A stretch of DNA of 64,000 nt. It comes from [Ruminococcus] torques ATCC 27756 (GTDB lineage: Bacteria; Bacillota; Clostridia; Lachnospirales; Lachnospiraceae). This document shows, piece after piece, positions 36,558 through 45,894 of this stretch. The notes beneath the pieces are model-generated. The model was not told the origin of the DNA. It was given only the letters and a program-made list of their open reading frames with translations, and searched no databases. The number at the start of each line of letters is the position of its first letter. The stretch's first letter is position 1. The stretch lies in assembly GCF_000153925.1 (NCBI RefSeq), contig NZ_DS264344.1, forward strand, positions 157,714 to 221,713. Reading direction: 5' to 3'. The position numbers and the translations under genes were made by a program.

Positions 36558-36605
36558 AAGGGCAAGTTGAGATAGCGTAGTAGAGGCAAAATTTCCCAAT
36601 CGCCC
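36558..36605 (+). other. Possible 3' structure after pnp
   Basis: AGGGC and GCCCT can pair at the ends of this stretch, with a short TTG/CAA extension. Nothing else was recognised in it. Confidence 0.25.
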
Positions 36606-36629
36606 TCATCCCGCCCAAATTAAAAATTG

Positions 36630-36673
36630 AGACTCAGTACGGAGGATGATTCCTCTGTATTGGGTCTTTTTCT
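36630..36673 (+). terminator. pnp terminator
   Basis: AGACTCAGTACGGAGGA pairs with TTCCTCTGTATTGGGTCT through G-U pairs, with a 3-base loop, followed by a T-run. Confidence 0.88.
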
Positions 36674-36730
36674 AAAACGGTCGTACACACCAAGATCCTT
36701 CCAGACAAGGAATTAGACTTTCCGTCATAT

Positions 36731-36763
36731 AAAAAAGGAACAGATCAAATCTGCCCCTTTTTT
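36731..36763 (-). terminator. rpsO terminator
   Basis: On the minus strand GGGGCAGAT, a TTG loop and ATCTGTTCC pair and are followed by TTTTTT (the A-run at 36731-36736). Confidence 0.85.
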
Positions 36764-36783
36764 GCTTACATTGAAACCTCTGA

Positions 36784-37050
36784 CTATTTTCTGAGTCCGA
36801 GTTTCTCAATCAATGCACGATATCTTTCAATATCTACTTTTTTAAGATATGCAAGAAGACCTCTTCTCTGTCCTACCATCTTAAGAAGACCTCTTCTTGA
36901 GTGGTGATCTTTCGGGTTTGCTTTGAAGTGATCTGTCAGTTCGTTGATTCTTGCTGTAAGAATTGCGATCTGTACTTCCGGTGATCCTGTATCACCTTCG
37001 CTTCTTCCATACTCTTTGATGATTGCCTGCTTTTTGTCCTTTGCGATCAT
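36784..37050 (-). CDS. rpsO: 30S ribosomal protein S15
   Basis: 88 residues, the standard length. S15 binds the three-way junction of 16S rRNA early in 30S assembly. Family blocks: [40 protein letters not shown] and [24 protein letters not shown] lies 8 bases before the ATG. It has its own promoter and a leader of about 92 bases with several short hairpins; S15 often represses its own translation by binding such leaders. Confidence 0.98.
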   Translation of the reverse strand: MIAKDKKQAIIKEYGRSEGDTGSPEVQIAILTARINELTDHFKANPKDHHSRRGLLKMVGQRRGLLAYLKKVDIERYRALIEKLGLRK

Positions 37051-37143
37051 GTTGTAACTCCTCCTTAAATACTTTTATAAACGCCTGATATTAAGTAACG
37101 GTCGGAGTGATCCGATTACCGAACATCGGCTGGTTTTCTAACC
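37051..37143 (-). promoter_or_regulatory. Structured rpsO leader
   Basis: In transcript order, small stems GGTT/AACC, CCGAT/ATCGG and CGGA/TCCG can form before the GGAGG site, with alternative pairing CGGT...ACCG. This is compatible with an S15 autoregulatory leader, but the exact fold was not computed. Confidence 0.45.
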
Positions 37144-37149
37144 TCAAGT

Positions 37150-37178
37150 AGTATATCATATGCCACTTACAATGTAAA
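37150..37178 (-). promoter_or_regulatory. rpsO promoter
   Basis: Reading leftwards, TTTACA (37173-37178), 17 bases, TATACT (37150-37155). It lies just beyond the end of ribF, so rpsO may also receive read-through from the infB operon. Confidence 0.85.
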
Positions 37179-37187
37179 GAATTTATT

Positions 37188-38090
37188 TTAGATTTCTTTT
37201 GAAGCCTTAAAGTAGTCTTTTCCATAACGGAGATCTTTCGCCACTTGTTTTTTTAATTCGTTCACAGAAGAAAATCTTATCTCGGGTCTTTCAAAATCAC
37301 AAAATTCCACCGTAATTTCTTTCCCGTATGCATCTCCTTCATAATCATAAACAAATACTTCGACAAGACGCTTGTGTTCTTCCGTAACTGTCGGCTTCAC
37401 CCCTACGTTTCCAATGCCGTTGTACCATTTTCCGTCTATATTGATACGGCAGACATACACTCCGAATCTTGGCAGTATTTTTTTTTCTTCAGGCTCGACA
37501 TTCATTGTAGGAAAGCCGAGCGTCCGCCCCAGTTGTCTGCCATGCCGAACAATTCCGGTTACTCCATACCGATATCCGAGAAGCTCTGCCGCAAGAGTTA
37601 CATTGCCTTGTGAAAGGACATCTCTGATATAAGTACTGCTGATCACGATCTGATCATATCGTTCTTTTTCGATGACATCCAGCGTATATCCCCCTTTTTC
37701 GGAAAACATTTTCAACATTTCTGTATTTCCTCGTTTTTCATGACCAAAAGCAAAGTCTGTTCCTACAACAATATGCGCCGCATGAAGTTTTTCGCACAAG
37801 ATGTTCTTAATAAACACTTCCGCTTCCATTTCACGCAGTTCTTTCGTAAAAGGATATTCGATCAAACAATCGATTTTCCCTTCAAGATGACTCCGCCTCT
37901 CCTGCTTTGTCATTAACGACTCCCGGTGCATATCGAAAGCACAGAGGACGCTTTTACAATTTTCTCCCGAATAAGCGCATATTTTATCGATCAGTTTTTG
38001 ATGTCCTTTATGAAGACCGTCAAACTTGCCGAGAGTTAACGCTGTCTTTTCTATTCCTGCATATTGCTCAATCCCCGTGATGTACTCCAT
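37188..38090 (-). CDS. ribF: Bifunctional riboflavin kinase / FAD synthetase
   Basis: 300 residues. RibF makes FMN from riboflavin and then FAD. The N-terminal adenylyltransferase domain has LGKFDGLHKGHQKLI and SSTYIRDVLSQGNV; the C-terminal kinase domain has GRTLGFPTMNVEPE, PRFGVYVCRI and GIGNVGVKPTV. It is the last gene of the rimP-to-ribF run. No FMN riboswitch was recognised upstream; the gene is 68 bases from truB. Confidence 0.96.
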   Translation of the reverse strand: MEYITGIEQYAGIEKTALTLGKFDGLHKGHQKLIDKICAYSGENCKSVLCAFDMHRESLMTKQERRSHLEGKIDCLIEYPFTKELREMEAEVFIKNILCEKLHAAHIVVGTDFAFGHEKRGNTEMLKMFSEKGGYTLDVIEKERYDQIVISSTYIRDVLSQGNVTLAAELLGYRYGVTGIVRHGRQLGRTLGFPTMNVEPEEKKILPRFGVYVCRINIDGKWYNGIGNVGVKPTVTEEHKRLVEVFVYDYEGDAYGKEITVEFCDFERPEIRFSSVNELKKQVAKDLRYGKDYFKASKEI

Positions 38091-38158
38091 GATCTACTCT
38101 TCCTTTTATCCGCTTCATATCATTCTCATCTCATTTACATAATTTGAAACGAATTTTT

Positions 38159-39112
38159 CTATTTTCCATCAGGATCGAAAAACATTTTTTCGATTCTGAA
38201 TAACTGCCTTTGTTTTTGATAAGAGTATATAGCGATAAACCGTCCCTGCTCATCGTATACTCTATATTTTTTATATCTAGAAAAAATGTCGGAAAGATCA
38301 TCCTCTCCTCCGTCTTTTCCGGGTAAAATCAAATTTTTCGCAGACTCTTTCGGAAAAGGATTTCCGTTATATGCCAACTGAGCCTGGCGTCCTGTTACGA
38401 TTATCTTAGGATATTCGACAAATACTTCATCCAGAGGCAATATTATTTCTTCTGTCCTTCCTTCATTCTTCGCCTTTTCAATATCTGCAAGCTTCATACT
38501 GTCTTTTAACTCAAACCGACTGACTTTTGTACGAAGCAGTGATTCCATACATCCGCCAACGCCAAGAACTTCTCCTACATCATTACATAAAGTACGGATA
38601 TATGTTCCCTTTGAACAAGAAACTTCCATCCGTATGCGAGGAAGTTTCATTTCCTTGATCCGAATGTCATAAATCTGTACTTTTCTGCTTTTCCGTTCTA
38701 CGACTTTCCCTTCCCGAGCCAATTCATAAAGCTTTTTTCCATTTACTTTTAGTGCAGAATACATAGGAGGAATCTGATCATATTCCCCTATAAAACTTTC
38801 AATACATTTTTTTGCTGTTTCTTCAGTGATTTCCGATGGATCACATTCTTTTAAAACAGTCCCTGTAATATCTTGAGTATCTGTTTCTTTTCCAAGCAAA
38901 AGCACCGCTTCATACGTTTTATCTTTATCTGTCAGCAGATCACATACTTTTGTTGCCCGTCCAAGACATACCGGAAGCACTCCTTCCGCATCCGGGTCAA
39001 GCGTTCCGGTATGACCGATCTTCTTTTGTCCGAAGATTCCCCGAAGACGAGCCACCACATCATGCGATGTATAACCTTTTTCTTTGTAAATATTTAAAAT
39101 TCCGTTTATCAT
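38159..39112 (-). CDS. truB: tRNA pseudouridine(55) synthase TruB
   Basis: 317 residues. TruB makes pseudouridine 55 in the T loop. The catalytic Asp is in KIGHTGTLDPDAEGVLPVCLG; also IYKEKGYTSHDVVARL, YEAVLLLGKETDTQDITG, and CSKGTYIRTLCNDVGE. A C-terminal PUA-like extension (about 250-310) has RQAQLAYNGNPF. It stands 22 bases after nrnA, the standard order infB-rbfA-nrnA-truB-ribF. Confidence 0.96.
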   Translation of the reverse strand: MINGILNIYKEKGYTSHDVVARLRGIFGQKKIGHTGTLDPDAEGVLPVCLGRATKVCDLLTDKDKTYEAVLLLGKETDTQDITGTVLKECDPSEITEETAKKCIESFIGEYDQIPPMYSALKVNGKKLYELAREGKVVERKSRKVQIYDIRIKEMKLPRIRMEVSCSKGTYIRTLCNDVGEVLGVGGCMESLLRTKVSRFELKDSMKLADIEKAKNEGRTEEIILPLDEVFVEYPKIIVTGRQAQLAYNGNPFPKESAKNLILPGKDGGEDDLSDIFSRYKKYRVYDEQGRFIAIYSYQKQRQLFRIEKMFFDPDGK

Positions 39113-39134
39113 ACTTCTGATTCTAGTCCTTATT

Positions 39135-40130
39135 TCATTGCGGAATCACTGATTTTTCTTCCAGTTTTTCAAACTGACGGGCGATCTGCTCGGTAATATT
39201 GTTGATCACGTCATGTGCAGATCCTGTCATTGTCACACCTGCCGCCCGTATGTGTCCGCCGCCTCCGAAATGTTTTGCGATTACACTCACATCAATATAT
39301 TGTTTAGAACGAAGGCTTACTTTATATTTTTGAGGTTCAAGCTCATGTAAGAAGATAGCGACTTCCACACCTTTTGTCTGCCTGAGAATACTTACTACCC
39401 CTTCCAGATCAGACGGCTCTGCATGGAAAAATTCCATCGAACTTTTGCGGATAACCGACACAACGCATTGACGATCCATAATGAGCATACTCTCAAGGAG
39501 CGCTCTTCCCAAAATCTGGTTTTGCACATATGTTTTTTCGTAAAAGGTTTGCTCAATGATCGCGTTTCCGTTTATCCCTTTTCTCATCAGTTTAGCCGCA
39601 TTTTCCATCGTTTCCGGCGATGTGCACGAATATCTGAAAACACCTGTATCGTGAGCAATTCCCATATAAAGAGCTTCTGCCGATTCTTTTGATATTTTCT
39701 CTTCATCGAGCAAAGTAACTACAAGCTCAGACGTAGAACTTGCATCCGGAACAATATAGTTCAAGTCTGCAAACGATTCGTTGCTGATGTGATGATCGAT
39801 GCAAACCGTCTCTTTTGCGTTTTCAAAGACCGAACTTGAAAATCCAAGTCTCATCGGATCTGCACAATCAAGACAGATAAACAGATCATACGGCGTTTCG
39901 TTATTGTTTACTTCTGAACGAACTTCATCTGTTCCTTTGATCAGACGAAATGTCTCAGGTATTTTTTCCAGATAAACGTCTGTCTGAATATGCGGATATT
40001 CTTGTTTTAAATAAAGATATAACCCCATTACCGATCCGATGCAATCGCCATCCGGGCGGACGTGTCCGCCCAGGGCAATTTTTTTCTTCTCTTTCAGCAG
40101 CTCTTTTAAATCAATTTTTTTACTATTCAT
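39135..40130 (-). CDS. nrnA: DHH/DHHA1 oligoribonuclease/pAp phosphatase NrnA
   Basis: 331 residues. NrnA degrades very short RNAs and dephosphorylates pAp. The DHH domain has GGHVRPDGDCIGSVMGLYL, DLFICLDCADPMRLG and CIDHHISNESFADLN; the DHHA1 domain ends with KHFGGGGHIRAAGVTM. The start at 40130 lies inside the last codons of rbfA (8-base overlap), with GGTGAT as ribosome site; the in-frame upstream start at 40148 would be deeper in rbfA. Confidence 0.9.
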   Translation of the reverse strand: MNSKKIDLKELLKEKKKIALGGHVRPDGDCIGSVMGLYLYLKQEYPHIQTDVYLEKIPETFRLIKGTDEVRSEVNNNETPYDLFICLDCADPMRLGFSSSVFENAKETVCIDHHISNESFADLNYIVPDASSTSELVVTLLDEEKISKESAEALYMGIAHDTGVFRYSCTSPETMENAAKLMRKGINGNAIIEQTFYEKTYVQNQILGRALLESMLIMDRQCVVSVIRKSSMEFFHAEPSDLEGVVSILRQTKGVEVAIFLHELEPQKYKVSLRSKQYIDVSVIAKHFGGGGHIRAAGVTMTGSAHDVINNITEQIARQFEKLEEKSVIPQ

Positions 40131-40506
40131 CAATATCACCGGCCTCATCTTTCAGATCCTTTGTAACCTCGTCGATCTTCTTGCTGATATTTACGCCATA
40201 TTCGATCGACTGATCTACAATAAACTTAATCTCCGGAGTGTTTCTCATATTAATCGTTCTGGCAAGCTCACGACGGATAAATCCTTCAGCGCTTTGCAGC
40301 CCTTTGATCGTATCCTGCTGTGCCTTTTCATCTCCGAGTACGCTGATATATGCTTTGCATGTTTTCAGATCCGGCGCCACTTCCACTGCCACCACAGATG
40401 TCATGGGCGACACTCTCGGATCTTTGATCCCGCCACGCAGTATATTGCTCAGTTCTCTTTGAACTTCCGCATTTACACGGGTATTTTTTATGCTGTTTTT
40501 TCTCAT
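40123..40506 (-). CDS. rbfA: Ribosome-binding factor A
   Basis: 127 residues. RbfA helps mature the 5' end of 16S rRNA and 30S subunits. The KH-like fold has VNAEVQRELSNILRGGIKDPRV, VAVEVAPDLKTCKAYISVLGD and ELARTINMRNTPEIKFIVDQSI. GAGGGAG precedes the ATG. It lies between infB and nrnA and overlaps the latter. Confidence 0.96.
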   Translation of the reverse strand: MRKNSIKNTRVNAEVQRELSNILRGGIKDPRVSPMTSVVAVEVAPDLKTCKAYISVLGDEKAQQDTIKGLQSAEGFIRRELARTINMRNTPEIKFIVDQSIEYGVNISKKIDEVTKDLKDEAGDIDE

Positions 40507-40561
40507 TAATGCTCCCTCTTTTCATCTGCGAAACTAATCATTCGGTTTTTTTGAATCAAAT

Positions 40562-43354
40562 TTATTTTCTCTCAGTCTCAACCATTTTATAAGCTTCAAC
40601 CTGATCTCCTTCTTTGATATCATTATAATTTTCAAATACAAAACCACATTCATATCCGGCTCTTACTTCTTTTACATCGTCTTTAAAACGTTTCAAAGAT
40701 GCCAGCGGTCCGTCAAATACTACGATTCCGTCACGGATAAGACGTACAGAACAGTTTCTTTCAAAAATACCGTCCTGAACATAAGATCCTGCAATCGTTC
40801 CGACTCCGGATGCTTTAAATGTCTGACGCACTTCCGCGTGACCGAGAATTTTTTCCTCAAATACCGGATCAAGCATTCCTTTCATTGCAGCTTCCACATC
40901 TTCTATCGCATTATAAATGACTCTGTAAAGTCTTAAATCAACGCCTTCTCTATCGGCGATTTCTTTTGCCGTCGCATCCGGACGTACATTAAATCCGATA
41001 ATGATCGCATTGGAAGCCGATGCAAGGCTGACGTCCGATTCATTGATTGCGCCTACTCCACCGTGAATGATCTTGATTACAACTTCATCATTTGAAAGTT
41101 TCAAAAGACTCTGTTTGATTGCTTCTACTGAACCTTGAACATCTGCTTTTACGATAATGTTGAGTTCTTTCAAATTGCCTTCCTGTATCTGGCTGAACAG
41201 ATCATCAAGAGACATTCTTGATTTTGTCTCATCAAGAAGTTTCACTTTATTCTGAGCGATAAACGTCTCTGCAAAACTTCTTGCATCCTTTTCGGAATCA
41301 CATCCGACAAACACTTCTCCCGCATTTGGAACATCATTTAATCCGAGAATCTCTACCGGCTGTGACGGACCTGCCTCTTTCACCCTTCTGCCTTTATCGT
41401 CCATCATCGCACGAACGCGACCATGTGCGCTTCCTGCCGCGATTGCATCTCCGACATGAAGAGTACCTTTCTGAACAAGAACTGTCGCAACAGATCCTTT
41501 TCCTTTATCAAGTTCCGCCTCGATCACAAGACCTCTTGCCGCACGGTTCGGATTTGCTTTTAACTCCATAACTTCTGCTGTCAGAAGAACCATTTCAAGA
41601 AGCTCCGGAATTCCTTCTTTTGTATGTGCGGATACAGGAACAAAAATCGTACTTCCGCCCCAATCTTCCGGAATCAACTCATATTCTGTCAGTTCTTGTT
41701 TCACACGTTCGATATTTGCACTTGGTTTATCAATCTTATTGATTGCAACAATAATTTCAATTCCGGCAGCTTTTGCATGATTGATTGCTTCTACTGTCTG
41801 AGGCATTACTCCGTCGTCTGCCGCTACGACAAGAATGGCGATATCCGTAGAGCTTGCACCGCGCATACGCATTGCCGTAAACGCCTCATGTCCCGGCGTG
41901 TCGAGGAACGTAATTTTTTCTCCGTTTGCTTCCACAACATATGCTCCGATATGCTGAGTGATACCACCTGCTTCACGATCGATCACATTTGAGTGACGGA
42001 TCGCATCAAGAAGAGATGTTTTACCATGGTCAACGTGTCCCATAACACATACGACCGGAGGACGTTTTACCATCATATTTTCATCTTCCTCTTCCTCTTT
42101 TAACAGTTCTTCGATCACATCTACGACTTCTTCTTTTTCGCAGAGAACTTCAAATTCCATTGCGATCTCTTCTGCAGTATCATAATCGATTTCCTGATTC
42201 ACTGTTACAACTTTTCCTTGAAGGAACAGTTTTTTCACGATAACAGAAGGAACAATCTTCATTTTATCTGCAAGTTCTTTGATCGTAAGAACTTCCGGAA
42301 TTACAATCTGTTTAATCTTTTCTTCTTTCTTCTCTTCTTTCGGCTGCGGTCTTTTCACTTCTGCTACCTGTTTTTGTTTTTTGCCTTTTTTGCCTTTTCC
42401 GTCAAAGGCTTCGTCTCTGTATTCTTTTTTCTTATTATCACGTTCTTTATCTTTCGCCTTATTACGCTGGCTCTTCTGCTGCTCCACGATCGGTGCCGCC
42501 ACATCATCTCTTCGTGACTCTCTTTTCTCTCTGTCAGATCGACCATTTTGTCCTCCCGGTCTGCGGTCTCTGTCTCCGCCTCGGCTCTGTCTTCCGTCAC
42601 CGAACTGACGATTTCCCTGTGGTCTTTCCTGGCGCGAACGATCATTGGATCCGCGATCGAATCTGCCTTGTCTGTCAGACGGTTTTCCGTCTCTTACCGG
42701 CTTTCCGTCTCTGTTTTCTCTTACCGGACGATCATTGGACTGTCTTGCTTCACGATTTTCTCTTGCCGGACGGTCATTCTCTGTTCTTTTCTCCTTTTCG
42801 GACTGTACCTGTACCGGTTTTTCCGCACGTGCCGGCTGTTGCTTTTCCTGACGTACTCCCTGCGGCTTTTCCGCTGCTGACTGCGCTTGCGTACCCGGTC
42901 GTTTTTCTGTAGTTGAATGTTCGGCAGCAGTTTCGGCTTTTACAGTTTGAGCAGGAACCGGCCGCGCAGCCTGTGACTTTTCTGCACCTGACTTTTCCGA
43001 ACGTGCTCCCTGTGATGCCGGACGCGTCGTCGCTGCCTTTGCCTCGTTTTGACGCGCACTCTGCTGTGGACGCGCAGACTTTTGAGCCGGACGTTTTCCC
43101 TGTATGCGACTGCTGTTTTTAGAGTTTTGCGGACGAATCACAAATGCCAGATTTTTCTTTTTCGGAGCTTCTTCTCCCTCTGACTTTCCTTCTGATCTTG
43201 TGTTTTTTTCTTTTCGGATCTCATCTGCTATATTGTCCTCGATCGAACTCATATGATTTGACACCTCCACATTTTTCTTATGCAACAAATCGATGAGCTC
43301 TTTATTTTCCATTCCAAGCTCTTTCGCAAGTTCATGTACCCTCATTTTTGTCAT
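40562..43354 (-). CDS. infB: Translation initiation factor IF-2
   Basis: 930 residues. IF-2 is the GTPase that places initiator tRNA and joins subunits. An N-terminal IF2N domain (about 1-55, [20 protein letters not shown]) is followed by a long disordered, charged linker (about 60-340) rich in R, Q, E, K, D and N with repeated RPVREN/NDRP-type segments. A second IF2N-like unit (about 355-405) precedes the G domain: G1 [26 protein letters not shown]. Domains II-IV follow. AGGAGG lies 10 bases before ATG 43354. The biased linker creates long false reading frames on the other strand. Confidence 0.97.
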   Translation of the reverse strand: MTKMRVHELAKELGMENKELIDLLHKKNVEVSNHMSSIEDNIADEIRKEKNTRSEGKSEGEEAPKKKNLAFVIRPQNSKNSSRIQGKRPAQKSARPQQSARQNEAKAATTRPASQGARSEKSGAEKSQAARPVPAQTVKAETAAEHSTTEKRPGTQAQSAAEKPQGVRQEKQQPARAEKPVQVQSEKEKRTENDRPARENREARQSNDRPVRENRDGKPVRDGKPSDRQGRFDRGSNDRSRQERPQGNRQFGDGRQSRGGDRDRRPGGQNGRSDREKRESRRDDVAAPIVEQQKSQRNKAKDKERDNKKKEYRDEAFDGKGKKGKKQKQVAEVKRPQPKEEKKEEKIKQIVIPEVLTIKELADKMKIVPSVIVKKLFLQGKVVTVNQEIDYDTAEEIAMEFEVLCEKEEVVDVIEELLKEEEEDENMMVKRPPVVCVMGHVDHGKTSLLDAIRHSNVIDREAGGITQHIGAYVVEANGEKITFLDTPGHEAFTAMRMRGASSTDIAILVVAADDGVMPQTVEAINHAKAAGIEIIVAINKIDKPSANIERVKQELTEYELIPEDWGGSTIFVPVSAHTKEGIPELLEMVLLTAEVMELKANPNRAARGLVIEAELDKGKGSVATVLVQKGTLHVGDAIAAGSAHGRVRAMMDDKGRRVKEAGPSQPVEILGLNDVPNAGEVFVGCDSEKDARSFAETFIAQNKVKLLDETKSRMSLDDLFSQIQEGNLKELNIIVKADVQGSVEAIKQSLLKLSNDEVVIKIIHGGVGAINESDVSLASASNAIIIGFNVRPDATAKEIADREGVDLRLYRVIYNAIEDVEAAMKGMLDPVFEEKILGHAEVRQTFKASGVGTIAGSYVQDGIFERNCSVRLIRDGIVVFDGPLASLKRFKDDVKEVRAGYECGFVFENYNDIKEGDQVEAYKMVETERK

Positions 43355-43369
43355 ATTAAAACTACCTCC

Positions 43370-43693
43370 TTATGCAATATCCTCTCGGTTTTTCAGCTCT
43401 CTTTGAATTCCATCTGCAAATCCTTCGTCAAGTATCGCCAGAGATGCACGGAACTCTTTTCCCATTGCATGCCCTAAGGTATCTTTATCTCCGTAGAAAC
43501 AAAATGGAACTTTATAAAACTTACACATATCCCCGAATTTTTTCTTCGTGTTCTCCGATGCGTCACCGGCGACAATGACAAACTTCGCTTTTCCTGATTT
43601 CGTCTCGCTTTCTGTCATTGTCTCGCCGCTTACACATTTTCCGGCCTTCATCGCCAGTCCGATCAGGGAAAGGACCTTATCTCTCTTACTCAA
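43370..43693 (-). CDS. ylxQ: L7Ae-family ribosome/RNA-binding protein YlxQ
   Basis: 107 residues. The L7Ae/L30e/Gadd45 fold is seen in LSLIGLAMKAGKCVSGE, KAKFVIVAGDASENTKKKF and YKVPFCFYGDKDTLGHAMGKE. These proteins bind kink-turn RNA; the cellular role of YlxQ is unknown. AAAGGAG lies 10 bases before TTG 43693, which gives MSKRDKVL; an upstream in-frame start at 43768 would cover much of ylxR. It overlaps the end of ylxR by 8 bases. Confidence 0.88.
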   Translation of the reverse strand: MSKRDKVLSLIGLAMKAGKCVSGETMTESETKSGKAKFVIVAGDASENTKKKFGDMCKFYKVPFCFYGDKDTLGHAMGKEFRASLAILDEGFADGIQRELKNREDIA

Positions 43694-43958
43694 GCTCTCC
43701 CATCTCCTTTTCCATTCTCTCATATACTTCCGGCGGTATTGCCTGCTTAAACGACCGTTCCAATCCACGGTTTTTCACAGCTTTCTGAAAGCATTCTACG
43801 CTCCGGCAAAGATAAGCGCCTCTGCCGTTTGCTTTTCCAAGTGCATCCACGACGAATTCTCCGGTTTCTGTCCTGAGTATTCGCAGCAATTCTTTTTTAG
43901 GTTTCATTTCTCCACACCCTACACATTTACGCATAGGAATTTTTTTATTAACTGCCAA
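43686..43958 (-). CDS. ylxR: YlxR (DUF448) nucleic-acid-binding protein
   Basis: 90 residues. The family signature MRKCVGCGEMKPKKELLR contains the CxxC, and GKANGRGAYLCRSVECFQKA is the second conserved block. YlxR is thought to bind nucleic acids and affect expression of other genes; evidence is limited. AAAGGAG lies 8 bases before TTG 43958; a GTG at 43967 overlaps that site. It sits between nusA and ylxQ in the canonical order. Confidence 0.88.
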   Translation of the reverse strand: MAVNKKIPMRKCVGCGEMKPKKELLRILRTETGEFVVDALGKANGRGAYLCRSVECFQKAVKNRGLERSFKQAIPPEVYERMEKEMGELE

Positions 43959-43978
43959 ATAACCCACTCCTTTAGATA

Positions 43979-45193
43979 TTACTCATTCTCTGTCTCGATA
44001 AATTCAATTTCTTCCGACTCTTCGTTCTGATCTTCTGCCGCTTCATCATAAGACTCTTCACTGTATTCTTCGTTATACTCTTCCTCGTAATCTCCTGTAT
44101 AACCTTCTTCACCGACAAGTCCCATCTCTTCCATATAATTTTCTGGAAGTTCTCCTGCCTCTATCGCCTGTGTCTCGCTCTTAATATCAATCTTATATCC
44201 TGTAAGTCTTGCAGCAAGACGTGCATTCTGCCCTTCTTTTCCGATTGCAAGTGAAAGCTGATAGTCGGGAACGATCACACTCGCGATTTTTTCTTCCGGA
44301 TCTGCCATTACAGAAATCACTTTTGCAGGGCTAAGTGAATTTTCTATCAGAAGCGCCGGATTCTCATCCCAGTTGATAATATCGATTTTTTCACCGCGAA
44401 GTTCCTGAACAACTGCGTTTACTCGTGCTCCGTTCATTCCCACACAAGCGCCTACGGGATCTACATTCGGATCGTTTGACCATACAGCCATTTTTGTACG
44501 GGAACCTGCTTCTCTTGCAATGCTCTTAATTTCAACTGTACCGTCTCTTACTTCTGCCACCTCTGCTTCAAAAAGACGTTTCACAAGTTCGGGATGTGTA
44601 CGGGATACAAGTATCTTCGGTCCTTTCGGAGTATTTTTCACTTCTACTACATACAGTTTAATACGTTCTGTAGGTTTAAAATGTTCCCCTTTCACCTGCT
44701 CGTTCTCAGTAAGCATTGCATCTGCTCTTCCAAGATTAATACTGATATTTTTCCCGACATATCGCTGAACAACACCTGTCACAATATCTTTTTCTTTTTC
44801 AAAATACTGGTCAAATACAACTTTTCTTTCTTCTTCTCTTATTTTTTGAAGAATCAGGTTCTTTGCATTCTGAGTCGCAATACGCCCAAACTCTTTTGAG
44901 TGTACCGGAATCTGTGCGATATCGCCGACCTGTAATGCAGAATCCAGCTTTTCCGCTTCTTCGAGACTGATCTCCAACGCAGGATCTTCTACCTCTTCTA
45001 CTACATTTTTCTCTGCATATACAGCATAATCGCAAGTATCACGATCCATGATTACTTTAATGTTATCCGATGTTCCGAAATGATTCTTACATGCGCTGAT
45101 CAGCGAATTTTCAATCGCATCCATCATAACATCTTTACTGATATTTTTTTCTTTCTCAAGAATTGTCAACGCTTCCATTAACTCTATGTTCAT
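43979..45193 (-). CDS. nusA: Transcription termination/antitermination factor NusA
   Basis: 404 residues. NusA binds RNA polymerase and RNA and affects pausing, termination and antitermination. The N-terminal domain (about 1-125) is followed by S1 (about 133-200), KH1 (about 205-280, [22 protein letters not shown]) and KH2 (about 290-345, [21 protein letters not shown]). A short acidic tail (about 365-404) replaces the C-terminal repeats of E. coli NusA, as in other Firmicutes. GGAGG precedes the ATG. Confidence 0.97.
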   Translation of the reverse strand: MNIELMEALTILEKEKNISKDVMMDAIENSLISACKNHFGTSDNIKVIMDRDTCDYAVYAEKNVVEEVEDPALEISLEEAEKLDSALQVGDIAQIPVHSKEFGRIATQNAKNLILQKIREEERKVVFDQYFEKEKDIVTGVVQRYVGKNISINLGRADAMLTENEQVKGEHFKPTERIKLYVVEVKNTPKGPKILVSRTHPELVKRLFEAEVAEVRDGTVEIKSIAREAGSRTKMAVWSNDPNVDPVGACVGMNGARVNAVVQELRGEKIDIINWDENPALLIENSLSPAKVISVMADPEEKIASVIVPDYQLSLAIGKEGQNARLAARLTGYKIDIKSETQAIEAGELPENYMEEMGLVGEEGYTGDYEEEYNEEYSEESYDEAAEDQNEESEEIEFIETENE

Positions 45194-45214
45194 TTTGTCA
45201 TTTCCTCCTAAATT

Positions 45215-45682
45215 TTAAAAATCCAAAGCAAGACGAATCAATGCAATTTCTGCTCTGTCAAATACTTGTTCTGTTTCATCTTCATATATAATGGTCACAG
45301 TGTTTTCATCAAACCCTTTCAAAATACCGGTAAATTCTTTCTGACGATCGATTGCCCGGTAAGTACGGATCTCTACTTCTTCTCCGATACTTCTCTTAAA
45401 ATCTTTTTCTTTTTTTAACGGTCTGCCAAGCCCCGGTGAGCTCACCTCAAATACATAAGAATCCGGGATATAATCTTTTTCATCGAGAATATCCGAAAAC
45501 TTTCTGCTGACCGCCTCACAGTCATCTACCGTAATCCCGCCCGGTTTATCGATATACGCACGAAGATACCATGTTCCGGCTTCCTTGACATATTCTACGT
45601 CAACCAGTTCAAATCCAAGTGCAGACACGATCGGTTCTAAAAGTTCTTCTGTTTTCTGTTCATATTCTTCTCTTTTTGACAC
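45215..45682 (-). CDS. rimP: Ribosome maturation factor RimP
   Basis: 155 residues. RimP helps 30S assembly around S12. Family blocks are LGFELVDVEYVKEAGTWYLR, IDKPGGITVDDCEAVSRKFS and YVFEVSSPGLGRPLKKEKDF. It begins the nusA-infB operon. GGAAG precedes the ATG. No clear promoter was recognised in the 210-base gap before it, although a terminator of the preceding topoisomerase gene is there. Confidence 0.95.
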   Translation of the reverse strand: MSKREEYEQKTEELLEPIVSALGFELVDVEYVKEAGTWYLRAYIDKPGGITVDDCEAVSRKFSDILDEKDYIPDSYVFEVSSPGLGRPLKKEKDFKRSIGEEVEIRTYRAIDRQKEFTGILKGFDENTVTIIYEDETEQVFDRAEIALIRLALDF

Positions 45683-45801
45683 GCTATACTTCCTTTCTTC
45701 TCATTTGGCAGAAGCTATCTGCCGCTTATGTTTCTTTTGTTATCGTGAATTTACAACTGAAAATATCTATAAGATATTTTTTGTCGTATGCATAGCAACA
45801 A

Positions 45802-45829
45802 AGAAGAGTGAACTTTCGTTCACTCTTCT
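45802..45829 (-). terminator. Terminator after the topoisomerase genes
   Basis: AGAAGAGTGAAC and GTTCACTCTTCT form a perfect 12-bp stem with a 4-base loop. On the minus strand it is followed by TTGTTGC, a weak U-run, so the terminator call is reasonable but not strong. Confidence 0.65.
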
Positions 45830-45894
45830 GCCGGATTTCTATGTAACTATTTCATAGTATAGCACTGTTTTTTTTATATTGCAAGGCTTCTTCT

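Noticed and set aside
37143..37188. FMN riboswitch controlling ribF
   Set aside because: ribF follows truB in an operon with no room for the riboswitch core, and no AGGAUAU-type elements were seen.
40238..43477. Long plus-strand reading frames opposite infB and its neighbours
   Set aside because: They arise from the biased, charged linker codons of infB; they have no ribosome sites and no recognisable products.
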